Shown: positions 1-9,914, numbered from the stretch's first letter. The stretch: DNA of 32,858 nucleotides from Bacteroidales bacterium UBA1035 (GCA_002316835.1 DCEG01000063.1:1-32858), one strand, 5' to 3'. Program-made: numbers and translations. The notes: generated by a model from the sequence alone, not told the origin.

Positions 1-912
1 CAATGGGAAAAAGTTGTCAATTCGTACTCACAAGATTATTCGGACAGTTACGAAATATTCATTACCGGTTCCAATTCTAAAATGCTTTCGGGTGACTTAG
101 CCACACTCCTATCAGGGCGATATGTATCTTTTGAAGTTTTCCCATACAGTTATTCGGAATACTTGGGAATGACGGGGCAAGACAAGGGCAAACAAAGTTA
201 TATGGCTTACATGGATGGTGGCGGACTACCCGAATTATTTATGCTCCAAAAGCAAGAACTTAAACGCAATTATATCTCCGCAGTAAAAGACACCGTTTTA
301 TTAAGGGATATTATTCAACGTAATAACATTCGTGACCCCAAACTGCTTGAAGATATTTTTGTGTTTTTGGTGAACAACGCTTCTAATCTGATATCCATAT
401 CAAGTATTGTAAAGTATTTTAAAGGACAAGGGCGAAGAGTAAGCTATGATGCGATATCTAACTATATCGGATATATAGAAGATACATTTTTAATTCATCG
501 TTGCGACCGATATGACATAAAAGGAAAAGACACGTTATCGGGTAATGCTAAATTTTACATGAATGACTTAGCTTACAAAAATTACCTTTATCCGGGATTT
601 GGTTATGGTTTTGGATATCTTGTAGAAAATCTAATATACTTGGAGCTGTGTCGTGCCGGATTTGATGTTTATGTCGGTGTTTTACGAAACAAAGAAGTCG
701 ATTTTGTAGCTAAGAAAGTTGATCGTGTGATTTATATACAAAGTACGTATCTGCTTTCGGATGAATCTACCGTCGAGCGTGAATATTCCGCTCTCGAATC
801 CATTGGTGATAATTTTGAGAAAATTGTAGTTTCACTTGATGATGTAACATTGCCTCTAAGAGGTGGAATAAGGCATTTGCAGGCATGGAATCTAAAAGAA
901 ATACTACAGTGA
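1..912 (+). CDS. AAA-family ATPase with DUF4143 (5'-truncated by window edge)
   Basis: The reading frame is open from base 1 (QWEKVVNS...), so the start codon and the Walker A/B region lie outside the window; the first in-window ATG at 82 is internal. What remains begins with the sensor-like IFITGSNSKML, followed by the SGRYVSFEVFPYSYSEYL motif characteristic of ATPases of the AAA_14/DUF4143 family. The C-terminal part carries the degenerate PD-(D/E)xK-like DUF4143 signature: VENLIYLEL, then EVDFV, then IQSTY. Proteins of this family are common in Bacteroidetes, often as solitary cargo, and their cellular role is unsettled. The gene is convergent with hsdR. A second family member lies at 17160-18383; the two are clearly related but diverged, so they are not a recent duplication. 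Confidence 0.85.
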   Translation, partial: QWEKVVNSYSQDYSDSYEIFITGSNSKMLSGDLATLLSGRYVSFEVFPYSYSEYLGMTGQDKGKQSYMAYMDGGGLPELFMLQKQELKRNYISAVKDTVLLRDIIQRNNIRDPKLLEDIFVFLVNNASNLISISSIVKYFKGQGRRVSYDAISNYIGYIEDTFLIHRCDRYDIKGKDTLSGNAKFYMNDLAYKNYLYPGFGYGFGYLVENLIYLELCRAGFDVYVGVLRNKEVDFVAKKVDRVIYIQSTYLLSDESTVEREYSALESIGDNFEKIVVSLDDVTLPLRGGIRHLQAWNLKEILQ

Positions 913-1028
913 GAAAATGACATATTAGTAATAATTGCAACTTTCCAGAAAGACAATTGATCCGAGGACAAAATATCTCTAAAAGAAAAAAATTGAATCA
1001 ATCACCAACGTACACAAGGCTATGTTGG
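913..1028. other. Convergent intergenic gap, weak hairpin
   Basis: Between the ATPase stop and the hsdR stop. It holds a short inverted repeat, ACCAAC (about 1002) and GTTGGT (about 1024), with a 15-nt loop that reaches into the end of hsdR. On the minus strand a T-rich tract follows about 12 nt later. This could be a weak hsdR terminator, but the spacing is poor. Confidence 0.25.
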
Positions 1029-4000
1029 TTAATTTGCACCATTCACTAATTCCTCCGCAATCATTTCTGCCTGCTTTAACACTGTTTCTGTAGCCAGCAT
1101 TTGCATATCGGGTGGATAGCCATATTTACGCAACAAGCGTTTTACAGAGACTTTCAGTTTGGCTTTTACGCTTTCTTTGATAGTCCAGTCGATAGAGGCA
1201 TTTTGGCGAATAGTTTCCGTCAATACTACCGCTAATTCACGCAATTTGTCTTTTCCCATCAGCTCCTGTGCGCTGTTATTATAAGCTACGGCTGTGTAAA
1301 AAGCATACTCAAAATCCGAAAGTCCCATCGATTTTGCCTGATTATCCATTTCTACAATCTCTTTGCTTAAATGGATTAATTCATCGATAACCTCGGCAGC
1401 GGTTAGAATTTTATTGTGGTATTTTTTTATCGAATTTTCCAGCATTTCCATCAGCGAACGGCTTTTCACTAAGTTCTTTTTAGCTCGTGATTTGATTTCG
1501 TCGTTCAAAAGCTTTTTCAACACTTCCAATGCCACGTTCTTATGCTCCATCCCTTTCAGTTCCAATAAAAACTCTTCGGAAAGTATGGAAATATCCGGTT
1601 TTTTTATTCCGGCTGCATCGAAAACATCAATCACTTTTTCGGTAACCAATGCTTTGTCGATTACCTGACGGATAGTAGTTTCAATTTCTTCGTCCGTTTT
1701 TCCAGAACCGGTGCTGTCGAATTTTGCCAAACGGGCTTTTACTGCCTGAAAAAACGAAATTTCGTCTTTGGCATCCATTGCCTGATCGTGCGGAATAGCA
1801 ATTGCAAACGCTTTGGACAAAGCTGTAACCTCATTGATATATCTTTTCTTGCCGTCTTCTAAACTCAGAATATGCTCTTCGGCAGCTAAAATAGTGGATA
1901 GTTTTTTTGAAGTATCCGCTTCGAAATAATCTTCGTACGGGAAACCGTGATACATCTGCGAGATGACTTCCATTTTCTCTAACATCAGCTGTACAGCCTG
2001 TTCCTGCATCAGTGCCGGGTCGCCTTTGCCTCCCGCATCGGAATAGAATGAAAGCGCTTTTTTCAAATCCGATGCTATGCCTAAATAATCCACAATTAGT
2101 CCGCCCGGTTTGTCTTTATACACTCGGTTTACCCGTGCAATCGCCTGCATCAGGTTATGTCCCTTCATCGGTTTGTCGATATAGAGTGTGTGCATGCTTG
2201 GCGCATCAAAACCGGTGAGCCACATATCACGCACGATAACTAATTTCAGCTCGTCGTCCGGATTTTTCATCCGCTCGGCAAGCAATCTGCGCTGTTCTTT
2301 GGTAGTATGATGTTTGGCAATTTTCGGCCCATCGGATGAAGCGGACGTCATCACCACTTTCAGTACACCTTTATTCAGTTCGTCGGAATGCCACTCTGGT
2401 TTTTGCCGAATAATGGCAGCGTATAACTCGGCAGCAATGCGGCGGCTCATGGTTACAATCATAGCCTTTCCTTCGAATACAGCTTGTCGTTGCTCGAAGT
2501 GTTCGATGATATCTTTAGCAATTTGATTGACACGATTAGCACTACCAACCAATGCTTCAAGCTGCGTCCATTTGGCTTTGGCTTTTTGAGTGGATGTGAA
2601 ATCTTCCTGATCCAATTCATCGTCCAGTTCATCCACCAGGGCTTTTGCATCTTCGCTTAAATTGACTTTTGCCAAACGGCTTTCGTAGTAAATCCGAACT
2701 GTAGCTCCGTCTTCTACCGCCTGAGCAATATCGTAAACATCCACATAATTACCGAAAACTGCCGGGGTGTTTACATCGGTGTTTTCAATGGGTGTTCCGG
2801 TAAATCCCAGATAAGTTGCATTAGGCAGCGCGTCACGCATATATTTGGCGAAACCATACACAATTCGTTTGCCGACTACTTCGCCGTCTTCGTTCTTTGC
2901 ATCAATGGTTTTGGCTTTAAATCCATACTGCGTACGGTGGGCTTCATCGGCAATAACGACAATATTTTTTCTTTCGGAAAGCAGTTCATATACATTTCCT
3001 TCTTCGAGTTGAAACTTTTGAATAGTGGTAAAAACCACGCCTCCTGAAGCAACTTTAAGCAAATCCTTTAACTCATTGCGGTTTTCAGCCTGTACGGGTT
3101 CCTGACGCAGCAGTTGTTTGGATGCAGCGAAAGTATCGAATAGCTGATCATCCAAATCGTTACGGTCGGTGATGACCACGACGGTGGGATTATCCAAAGC
3201 AAGCACTATTTTTCCTGTATAAAACACCATCGAAAGCGATTTTCCGCTTCCCTGCGTGTGCCACACAACGCCTCCTTTCCGGTCGCCGACGGGTTGACTT
3301 TTCACTCCCGGGACTCCGTAGCTTTCGGGAGATTCCATAACTGAACTGCCTTCGATAATCTTAGATTGAGAATAACCCGATGCCCTCAGGGTAGATTCTA
3401 CCGCACGATTTACAGCGTAATATTGATGGTATGCCGCCATTTTCTTTACGGTAGTAATCGTTATGATGCCTGTTTCTGGGTCTTCCCGTTTCGATTTTTC
3501 GAATACGATAAAATGACGGATAATATCCAGGAGCTTTTCTTTGTTGAGCATACCTGCAATCAAGGTTTCCAACTGGCTGACTAAATACGACGCTTCGGCT
3601 TTGCCGTCGGCAGATTTCCACGCCATAAAACGGCTGAAACTTGCCGAAATAGAACCCGCTAGTGCTTCCAAGCCATCTGAAATAACCACGATGCCGTTGT
3701 AGGTAAACAAACCCGGAATAAGGGATTTATAGGTTTCAATTTGCCGGAAAGCAGAACGGATGGTGGTGTTTTCATCGGCAGCATTTTTCAACTCCATTAC
3801 CACTAAGGGAATACCGTTGACAAACAGAATAACGTCGGGACGTTTGATATGGTTGTTCTCGATAATGGTAAACTGATTAACCACTACGAACTCATTGTTC
3901 AGCGGATTATTAAAATCAATCAGCCAAACCCGGTCGCCACGCTCGTAACCGCCAACGGTTTTAGTTACCGGAATACCTTCGGTGAGCAGGCGGTGAAAGG

Positions 4001-4262
4001 TTTCGTTGTTTGCCAGCAATTCCGGCGATGCAATGCGCTGAATTTCCCGAATGGCTTCGGCTTGTGCATCGGCAGGGATGGATTTGTTGATCCGTTTTAC
4101 CGCATTTTGTAAACGTTCAACCAACAAAACCTGCTCGTAACTTTCCCGTTCCGGTGTTTCTCCGTCAGGAGCGATGCTTGGGGCGTAGAGATATTCGTAA
4201 CCGAGATTTTGTAGAAGCTCGATGGCGAGGAGCTCGATGGCGGATTCGGTGATATGTGTCAT
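1029..4262 (-). CDS. hsdR: Type I restriction enzyme, R (restriction/translocase) subunit
   Basis: Motor and nuclease subunit of a type I restriction-modification complex (HsdR2M2S); it translocates unmethylated DNA with ATP and cleaves at a distance. The length, 1077 aa, is normal for HsdR. The N-terminal PD-(D/E)xK nuclease shows D143 and ELK at 157-159. The SF2 helicase core shows Walker A GSGKS (338-342), DEAH (439-442), GFTGTPI, and the C-terminal-lobe motif AIARVNRVY. A helical C-terminal domain that docks on HsdMS follows. No frameshift or missing catalytic residue is seen, so the enzyme is probably active. It is the last gene of the operon, 36 bp downstream of the NACHT-TOPRIM gene. 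The start ATG at 4260-4262 gives MTHITESAIE, typical for the family. Confidence 0.97.
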   Translation of the reverse strand: MTHITESAIELLAIELLQNLGYEYLYAPSIAPDGETPERESYEQVLLVERLQNAVKRINKSIPADAQAEAIREIQRIASPELLANNETFHRLLTEGIPVTKTVGGYERGDRVWLIDFNNPLNNEFVVVNQFTIIENNHIKRPDVILFVNGIPLVVMELKNAADENTTIRSAFRQIETYKSLIPGLFTYNGIVVISDGLEALAGSISASFSRFMAWKSADGKAEASYLVSQLETLIAGMLNKEKLLDIIRHFIVFEKSKREDPETGIITITTVKKMAAYHQYYAVNRAVESTLRASGYSQSKIIEGSSVMESPESYGVPGVKSQPVGDRKGGVVWHTQGSGKSLSMVFYTGKIVLALDNPTVVVITDRNDLDDQLFDTFAASKQLLRQEPVQAENRNELKDLLKVASGGVVFTTIQKFQLEEGNVYELLSERKNIVVIADEAHRTQYGFKAKTIDAKNEDGEVVGKRIVYGFAKYMRDALPNATYLGFTGTPIENTDVNTPAVFGNYVDVYDIAQAVEDGATVRIYYESRLAKVNLSEDAKALVDELDDELDQEDFTSTQKAKAKWTQLEALVGSANRVNQIAKDIIEHFEQRQAVFEGKAMIVTMSRRIAAELYAAIIRQKPEWHSDELNKGVLKVVMTSASSDGPKIAKHHTTKEQRRLLAERMKNPDDELKLVIVRDMWLTGFDAPSMHTLYIDKPMKGHNLMQAIARVNRVYKDKPGGLIVDYLGIASDLKKALSFYSDAGGKGDPALMQEQAVQLMLEKMEVISQMYHGFPYEDYFEADTSKKLSTILAAEEHILSLEDGKKRYINEVTALSKAFAIAIPHDQAMDAKDEISFFQAVKARLAKFDSTGSGKTDEEIETTIRQVIDKALVTEKVIDVFDAAGIKKPDISILSEEFLLELKGMEHKNVALEVLKKLLNDEIKSRAKKNLVKSRSLMEMLENSIKKYHNKILTAAEVIDELIHLSKEIVEMDNQAKSMGLSDFEYAFYTAVAYNNSAQELMGKDKLRELAVVLTETIRQNASIDWTIKESVKAKLKVSVKRLLRKYGYPPDMQMLATETVLKQAEMIAEELVNGAN

Positions 4263-4298
4263 AAATATTAATGAAAAACTATCTCAATCAAAATAATG

Positions 4299-7181
4299 TT
4301 AAACGACGTACTCTATTTCAATTTTCGTAATTTTATCAATTTCCATAAATAAATGTATAAAATGTCTGAATACTTCAGGATTATTATTTTTACGAACTTC
4401 TTGTGAAAATGAAGATTTACGCTTATTGTTTATTTCATAAATATTGGGGATTGCTGTTTCTTTTAGCATGTTATTTTCCTTCAAAAAATCCGCATCAAAA
4501 TAATGTTCTATTTCAAAAAAGTTAAATTCTTGTTTTGATTGTAAATAAGTATCCATTTCTCCAGGTACAGGTAGACAGAGTCCATAGATTTCTTTTAATT
4601 TGTGTTTTTTAATCTTGTTTTGTTCCAAAACATCAAAATCATGGCATTTTAATCCATTAAAATTCTGTAGACCTGAATTATCGTGATCAAAAATGCCTAT
4701 CACACAATCCTTATCTTCTAACAAAGGATAAGCATTTGACAAGGACTTACAAACTTCGGTGGCTGAGCCAGTCTTACCATTGTTTCCCGAAATATTAATC
4801 TTCCAATAAGGGGTCTGTCCGTCAGTTAATACATAAAATGCATGTTCAATTATCTCTGCGTCTGTTTTTCCTTCAACTATTAATAAAACTCTTTTTGATG
4901 AAGAAATAGTATCAAAGTTAGTAAACCTTAGTTTTCCAGCAGGCAATAATGATATCTTCTTATTTACATCTTCCAATGAATGATATTTCTTTTTAATTTC
5001 ATCTTTGAAGATTTTGTATTTTTCCTTTCCTAATAAATCAAAGGCTAAATTAACCATTACGTTCAAAGATGGGTCTCTCAACATATTTGTATTTAAAATT
5101 TCTTCTATTGCATATTGTTCATTTATTCTTTTGGAATCTAATGTAAATGCAAGTTGAATAATTTTAAACCCTAACGCGGAATCTTCTTTTTCTTTATATA
5201 AACTCATAAGTTCATTAAATGAAATCTTTAACGGTTCCTTAAGTGTTATTGAATTATACGTTTCATAGAAAAACATAATATTTATAATTTGAAGAATGGG
5301 AAGGCTATAATTTCTAAATATTGAAATATTGTCAGATGAAAGTTTCATAAAAACTTCATTTGCTTTAAGAGTCAATTCTAGTGTTTCCAATACTCCTTGT
5401 TTCCTAATTGAATTATCTGTCTGATATAAAGCTTGAAGCAAATAGCCCATTCCCAAAACTCCGGAAAGGTATTCATTAATATTTTTTGCAGTCCTTATCT
5501 TTGCTGTTATATTTGATAGAAAAATAGGCATATCCTTAGATTTACCAGCGTAAAATGTAGCAGCATTTTGCCAATGAACATCAAAAAAATATTCAACCAA
5601 TTCTTTCTCTTTCTCAATTCTTTGATGTTTAAATATCTCCAATGCTGCATAATATTCCATATACGAGTCATGACTAAATTGAACCCATTTATTATCTTTT
5701 ATAAATAATATACCCGTATTTTTAATTAGATAATCTAGAACTTCCTCAAGACTTGCTTGTCTAATAGGTAAGGTTTTACCTTCAAAATACTGATTAAAGA
5801 AGTCAAAAAATTCCCCTATGGTCAATGGTTTGTGTTCTGTTCTTTTCAATAATTCGTATCCATATAATGACAATATTCTTTCTTTAAAGGAAACATCTAT
5901 AAACTCAATTTTACTTGCAACCACTCCTTTTCCAATTATTAAAGTATTAAAGTTATCATATATATCAGTAATAGTTGCAGGTATTTCTAAATCATTTTCC
6001 TCATAAAGTATTGATATTAAGGATAATGTCAATGGGGTTATAGGTAGTTTGTCAATTATTTTGTTTTCTCTTAGTGCCTCTAATAAATTTGATGCTTTAT
6101 CTTGAGCCTCTGTGAAAAAAGTTGAAATAAATCTTTTAACTTGTTCGATATTGAAACGTTCAATATTATATGAATCAATTTCTTCCTTCCTGAAGAGTGC
6201 TTCAATTGAATCACCATTTCTCGTTCCGATGTAAAAATTTATCTTGTGTTTACTCTTTAATTCTTGAATATTACATATTATCTTCCTTTGATTGGTTTCA
6301 TCAAACTCGTCAATACTATCTATAAATATGTGGAAACTATACCTCTCTGTTAATTCATCGAAAGACTTTTCAAATGAACTATGCAGCATATCGTTTATTA
6401 TATTTTCAATATTAGATGAATGATCAAAAATACTTTGGGCTTGGATAAGTACTGGAATACTTCTTTTATCATCATTTTCAATTTTAGAATTTTCTTCAAT
6501 TAGCTTGGTGCTTAATTTTTTAAAAAAAGTAGTTTTTCCAACACCTGCGCCACCGGACACTACTGCAATGTTTGGTTTTTGTAATATAAATTCGGAATTT
6601 ACTTTTTTCCTAACTAGAGTTTTGGTTTTAATGTCTTCATATATGTAAGAAATTCTGGGTTCAATATAAATATCAATTAACTTCTGATATTTATCATTTT
6701 CTAATCTTAAGAGCTTTAATTCATTATCATTATTTATTCCTTTAATAAACTTACTTTCATAGCTAATTAATAAGTTATCGTTGTGACGCCAAAACTCAGG
6801 ATAATATTTATCTATCAATTCAATAGTTTTATCCCTCCCTAAAAAATTAGTGTTAAATGCCATTCTTTCATTGTTAAGAGAAGTCTCAAAACCCTTAGAA
6901 ATATGATATTTCGAAACAATAAAAATGGAACTTGCTTTTGTTTCTTTCTGTCTCTCAACAATTATATTTTTTATTTGATAAATTTTTATGTTTCCACTTA
7001 ATCTAAAAGGAAACATAATAAATAAATGTTTTTCAACACTGATTGCACTATTACTTGTCGCTAAAATACATGTCTCATCAAGTTGAGTGATGTCGCCATA
7101 ACCAATTTTCGTAATAATTTTATTTATCAAATCTACAAAAAAATGATTTTCTAATTCTTCTGTTTTTTTAATTTTCTCCAT
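4299..7181 (-). CDS. NACHT/STAND-type ATPase with C-terminal TOPRIM domain, embedded in the hsd operon
   Basis: 960-aa protein, no named homologue recognised. N-terminus (1-150) is an unassigned alpha/beta-looking region ending in a LIDKYYPEFW motif, of the kind found ahead of NACHT modules. The NTPase has Walker A GGAGVGKTT (210-218), Walker B FIDSIDEFDE (286-295), a sensor-like IGTR (318-321), and the NACHT winged-helix signature FSHDSYMEYYAA (502-513). Residues 515-740 look helical and may be a sensor. Residues 762-900 read as a TOPRIM nuclease of OLD-like type: IVEGKTD (E770), GIFDHDNSG (D832, D834), and FFEIEHYF (about 888-895) as a likely third acidic site. All key residues are present. 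It overlaps hsdS by 14 bp and is followed by hsdR 36 bp later, so it is co-transcribed with the RM genes. The gene is visibly more AT-rich than hsdM and hsdR, suggesting separate acquisition. An anti-phage effector role is inference; domain calls are by motif. Confidence 0.85.
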   Translation of the reverse strand: MEKIKKTEELENHFFVDLINKIITKIGYGDITQLDETCILATSNSAISVEKHLFIMFPFRLSGNIKIYQIKNIIVERQKETKASSIFIVSKYHISKGFETSLNNERMAFNTNFLGRDKTIELIDKYYPEFWRHNDNLLISYESKFIKGINNDNELKLLRLENDKYQKLIDIYIEPRISYIYEDIKTKTLVRKKVNSEFILQKPNIAVVSGGAGVGKTTFFKKLSTKLIEENSKIENDDKRSIPVLIQAQSIFDHSSNIENIINDMLHSSFEKSFDELTERYSFHIFIDSIDEFDETNQRKIICNIQELKSKHKINFYIGTRNGDSIEALFRKEEIDSYNIERFNIEQVKRFISTFFTEAQDKASNLLEALRENKIIDKLPITPLTLSLISILYEENDLEIPATITDIYDNFNTLIIGKGVVASKIEFIDVSFKERILSLYGYELLKRTEHKPLTIGEFFDFFNQYFEGKTLPIRQASLEEVLDYLIKNTGILFIKDNKWVQFSHDSYMEYYAALEIFKHQRIEKEKELVEYFFDVHWQNAATFYAGKSKDMPIFLSNITAKIRTAKNINEYLSGVLGMGYLLQALYQTDNSIRKQGVLETLELTLKANEVFMKLSSDNISIFRNYSLPILQIINIMFFYETYNSITLKEPLKISFNELMSLYKEKEDSALGFKIIQLAFTLDSKRINEQYAIEEILNTNMLRDPSLNVMVNLAFDLLGKEKYKIFKDEIKKKYHSLEDVNKKISLLPAGKLRFTNFDTISSSKRVLLIVEGKTDAEIIEHAFYVLTDGQTPYWKINISGNNGKTGSATEVCKSLSNAYPLLEDKDCVIGIFDHDNSGLQNFNGLKCHDFDVLEQNKIKKHKLKEIYGLCLPVPGEMDTYLQSKQEFNFFEIEHYFDADFLKENNMLKETAIPNIYEINNKRKSSFSQEVRKNNNPEVFRHFIHLFMEIDKITKIEIEYVV

Positions 7182-8355
7182 AAAGTATATTTATTTTTTT
7201 AATTTTCACCTCCCCACTCATCAACTTCGGCAGTAAAGTGTCTCGAAGTTTGGTTATAGATTGGATTTGTTTAGAATTATTGATTATTTTATTATCGATA
7301 AATTGTACTTTTTCTTGAAACTTTTTAATAGTAGTGTAATCAGGTATGACAATGTCTAAATTCTCAAAGTCAGATTTACTAATTGAACCAAAAACAGTAC
7401 CTGTTTCATTAAATTGTTTAATGTCATCCATTAAAGACATCATTTTATAATAAGTATATGAATAAAATTCATTGTTTTTCTTATATCTAAAAGCCGCTAC
7501 TCCACGCCCAATACAACATTTTTCTCTTGCCATGTTTTGTGCTCCAACAGGTGCACGCACACTGATTAAAGTATCATACTTTTCAGCAAAACGTTTTGGG
7601 TCTGTGGTATATACTCTTTTGTTTGGAAATCGAAAGCCAAAATCGGCATTACCTTGATACATTGGATTTCCAACACCATTTTCATTGAAACTTATTCCCG
7701 CAGGCGATTGTCCCATCGTAAAGTCAAATTCATATCCCAACTTTCCTTCTTCCCACTCTTCCTTCGCTTCTTCCACAAACCACTGCCTAAAAAGTGTTTC
7801 AGCCATTTTCTCCAATGTGTTGTTTTGGCGTTGCAGCAGATCTATTTTATCATCGAGCGATGATAGAATGGATGCGATGGTGCGTTGTTCGGGGAGTGGA
7901 GGAATACTAATATCAATATTTTCAAGCATTGCTTTTGTAATCGCATTCCTTGTAGCACCTATTTCTGCACTAATTAGAAGTTCCGGCTTTAAAAATTGCA
8001 GATAATAAAAAATATACTTATTGCTAACTTTTTCATTTGTTCTAACAATCGCAACGTGTTGATTTACACGTGCTGGTAAATATTGACTTGGAACCATACA
8101 ACATCTTGCAACACTATCGCCAGTAATATTAAATAGGATATCATTCTCTTTTACAGTTACACTATCAAGTTCTTTTGCTTGTTTATCATCAATAAATGCT
8201 AACCCTGAATCAGTAAATAAAAAATCCAACACATTTTGACTTCTTATTAGAGAAATTCCAAAAGTTTTGTAAGTATTAGAACCACCCCGTGGCGTTGAAC
8301 CACTACCTATTTTATAAGTCAAATCTTTCAACTTATATTCTTTCCACTCACTCAT
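7168..8355 (-). CDS. hsdS: Type I restriction enzyme, S (specificity) subunit
   Basis: DNA-recognition subunit that sets the bipartite target for HsdM methylation and HsdR cleavage. 395 aa, normal for HsdS. Two target-recognition domains are visible: TRD1 from WKEYKLKDLTYKIGSGSTP, and TRD2 from WEEGKLGYEFDF to about residue 350. Each is followed by a conserved spacer helix: IPPLPEQRTIASILSSLDDK in the centre and KLRDTLLPKLMSGEV at the end. The N-terminus overlaps the hsdM stop by 8 bp and the C-terminus overlaps the next gene by 14 bp, so translation is probably coupled. The central spacer is more GC-rich than the TRDs, as expected when TRDs are exchanged. No second hsdS or inverted repeats for phase-variable switching were seen. 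Confidence 0.96.
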   Translation of the reverse strand: MSEWKEYKLKDLTYKIGSGSTPRGGSNTYKTFGISLIRSQNVLDFLFTDSGLAFIDDKQAKELDSVTVKENDILFNITGDSVARCCMVPSQYLPARVNQHVAIVRTNEKVSNKYIFYYLQFLKPELLISAEIGATRNAITKAMLENIDISIPPLPEQRTIASILSSLDDKIDLLQRQNNTLEKMAETLFRQWFVEEAKEEWEEGKLGYEFDFTMGQSPAGISFNENGVGNPMYQGNADFGFRFPNKRVYTTDPKRFAEKYDTLISVRAPVGAQNMAREKCCIGRGVAAFRYKKNNEFYSYTYYKMMSLMDDIKQFNETGTVFGSISKSDFENLDIVIPDYTTIKKFQEKVQFIDNKIINNSKQIQSITKLRDTLLPKLMSGEVKIKKINILYGEN

Positions 8356-9889
8356 CTATCTTAATCTTTAAAAGATTTTCAGCAATCAATTTATTCAGCC
8401 GTTCTTCCTCTTTCAGCTGTTCTTCCCATTCGGCTTTTAAGGCTGTGAAGCGTTCGTTAAAGTTAAAATCGTCTTCCTCTTCGGGTAATCCCACATAGCG
8501 TCCGGGCGTAAGCACATAATCCAGTTCTTTTACCCGCTCCACGGGCACGGAAGCACAAAATCCGGGAATATCTTCGTAAGCGCCATCGGTATTCCGCCAA
8601 TTATGGTACGTTCCGGCAATGTTTTGAATATCTTCATCGGAAAGTACACGGGTGCGCCGGTTAATCAGGTGTCCCAGATTGCGGGCATCAATAAAAAGGA
8701 TTTCGTTGCTGCGGTCACGGAATTTGCTATTCTTTCGATTGCGGTTAAGAAACCACAATGCCGCCGGGATTTGCGTGTTCAGGAAAAGTTTTGCCGGCAG
8801 GTTTACGATGCAGTCAATCAGTCCTTCTTCAATCAGCGTTTTGCGTATTTCGCCTTCGCCCGATGTTTTGGAAGTGAGCGCACCTTTAGCCAGCACCACC
8901 CCGGCTTGTCCGCTTGGTGAAAGATGGTAGATAAAGTGCTGCATCCACGCGAAATTGGCATTTCCCACGGGTGGCGTTCCGTATTTCCACCGTCCGTCTT
9001 TACGCAGTAAATCGCCTCCCCAATCACTCACGTTAAATGGCGGATTGGCAATGATAAAGTCGGCTTTCAAATCTTTATGCGCATCATTTAAGAACGAGCC
9101 CTCGTTGTTCCACTTCACTTGTGAGCTATCGATACCCCGAATGGCGAGGTTCATTTTAGCTAATCGCCAGGTGGTTTGGTTGCTTTCTTGTCCGTAAATG
9201 GAAATATCGTTTACCTTTCCGCTATGTTCTTTCACAAACTTTTCGGAGTGTACAAACATTCCGCCGGAACCACAGCACGGGTCAAATACGCGCCCTTTGT
9301 AAGGTTCGAGCATTTCAACCAGCAATTCAACAACGCTTCTTGGCGTATAGAACTGTCCGCCTTTTTTGCCTTCGGCAAGCGCAAATTCTCCCAAGAAATA
9401 CTCGAATACGTGTCCAAGCACATCAGCGCTTCGTGCTTTGGCATCGCCCAATGCAATGTTGCCCACCAAATCTATGAGTTCTCCCAAACTGGTAGGATCA
9501 AGATTTTGCCGGGCATATACTTTTGGAAGTACTCCTTTTAATGAAGCGTTGTCTTTTTCAATGGCATCCATGGCTTCATCCACAATCCGGCCTATTTCGG
9601 GTTGTTTGGCTCTTGAAAGTAAATAACTCCATCGGGATTGCGGCGGCACGAAAAATACGTTTTCGGCTTTGTATTCGTCTTTGTCTTCTGGATCGGCTCC
9701 GTGGACTTGTTCTTCTTTTAATCTTTCGTGCAATTCTTCGAAAGCATCCGATATGTATTTTAGAAATATTAATCCGAGCACCACGTGTTTATACTCTGCC
9801 GCATCAATGTTTTTACGCAATTTGTCGGCTGCTTTCCATAGTTGTTTTTCTAAAGGTTCTTCGGTGGTTTTTGTTGTTTTTTTCGCCAT
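8348..9889 (-). CDS. hsdM: Type I restriction enzyme, M (adenine methyltransferase) subunit
   Basis: N6-adenine methyltransferase subunit; with HsdS it protects host sites and forms the core of the restriction complex. Using the ATG at 9887-9889 the protein is 513 aa (MAKKTTKT...). The N-terminal helical domain (WKAADKLRKNIDAAEYKHVV) is typical. SAM-binding motif I is FDPCCGSGGM (202-211) and catalytic motif IV is NPPF (282-285). QFYTPRSVV just before motif I is a conserved HsdM landmark. An upstream in-frame GTG at 9910 was not chosen: a promoter -7 box at 9915-9922 would place the transcript start at about that codon, whereas the ATG leaves a leader of about 20 nt. First gene of the hsd operon. 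Confidence 0.96.
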   Translation of the reverse strand: MAKKTTKTTEEPLEKQLWKAADKLRKNIDAAEYKHVVLGLIFLKYISDAFEELHERLKEEQVHGADPEDKDEYKAENVFFVPPQSRWSYLLSRAKQPEIGRIVDEAMDAIEKDNASLKGVLPKVYARQNLDPTSLGELIDLVGNIALGDAKARSADVLGHVFEYFLGEFALAEGKKGGQFYTPRSVVELLVEMLEPYKGRVFDPCCGSGGMFVHSEKFVKEHSGKVNDISIYGQESNQTTWRLAKMNLAIRGIDSSQVKWNNEGSFLNDAHKDLKADFIIANPPFNVSDWGGDLLRKDGRWKYGTPPVGNANFAWMQHFIYHLSPSGQAGVVLAKGALTSKTSGEGEIRKTLIEEGLIDCIVNLPAKLFLNTQIPAALWFLNRNRKNSKFRDRSNEILFIDARNLGHLINRRTRVLSDEDIQNIAGTYHNWRNTDGAYEDIPGFCASVPVERVKELDYVLTPGRYVGLPEEEDDFNFNERFTALKAEWEEQLKEEERLNKLIAENLLKIKIDE

Positions 9890-9914
9890 TTGATTTTTTT
9901 GATTTAACACTTTA

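Noticed and set aside
7168..8355. Phase-variable hsdS switching system
   Set aside because: Only one hsdS, no second partial copy, no inverted repeats and no nearby invertase gene.
9890..9910. GTG at 9908-9910 as hsdM start
   Set aside because: It would coincide with the predicted transcript start; the ATG at 9889 begins the conserved part.
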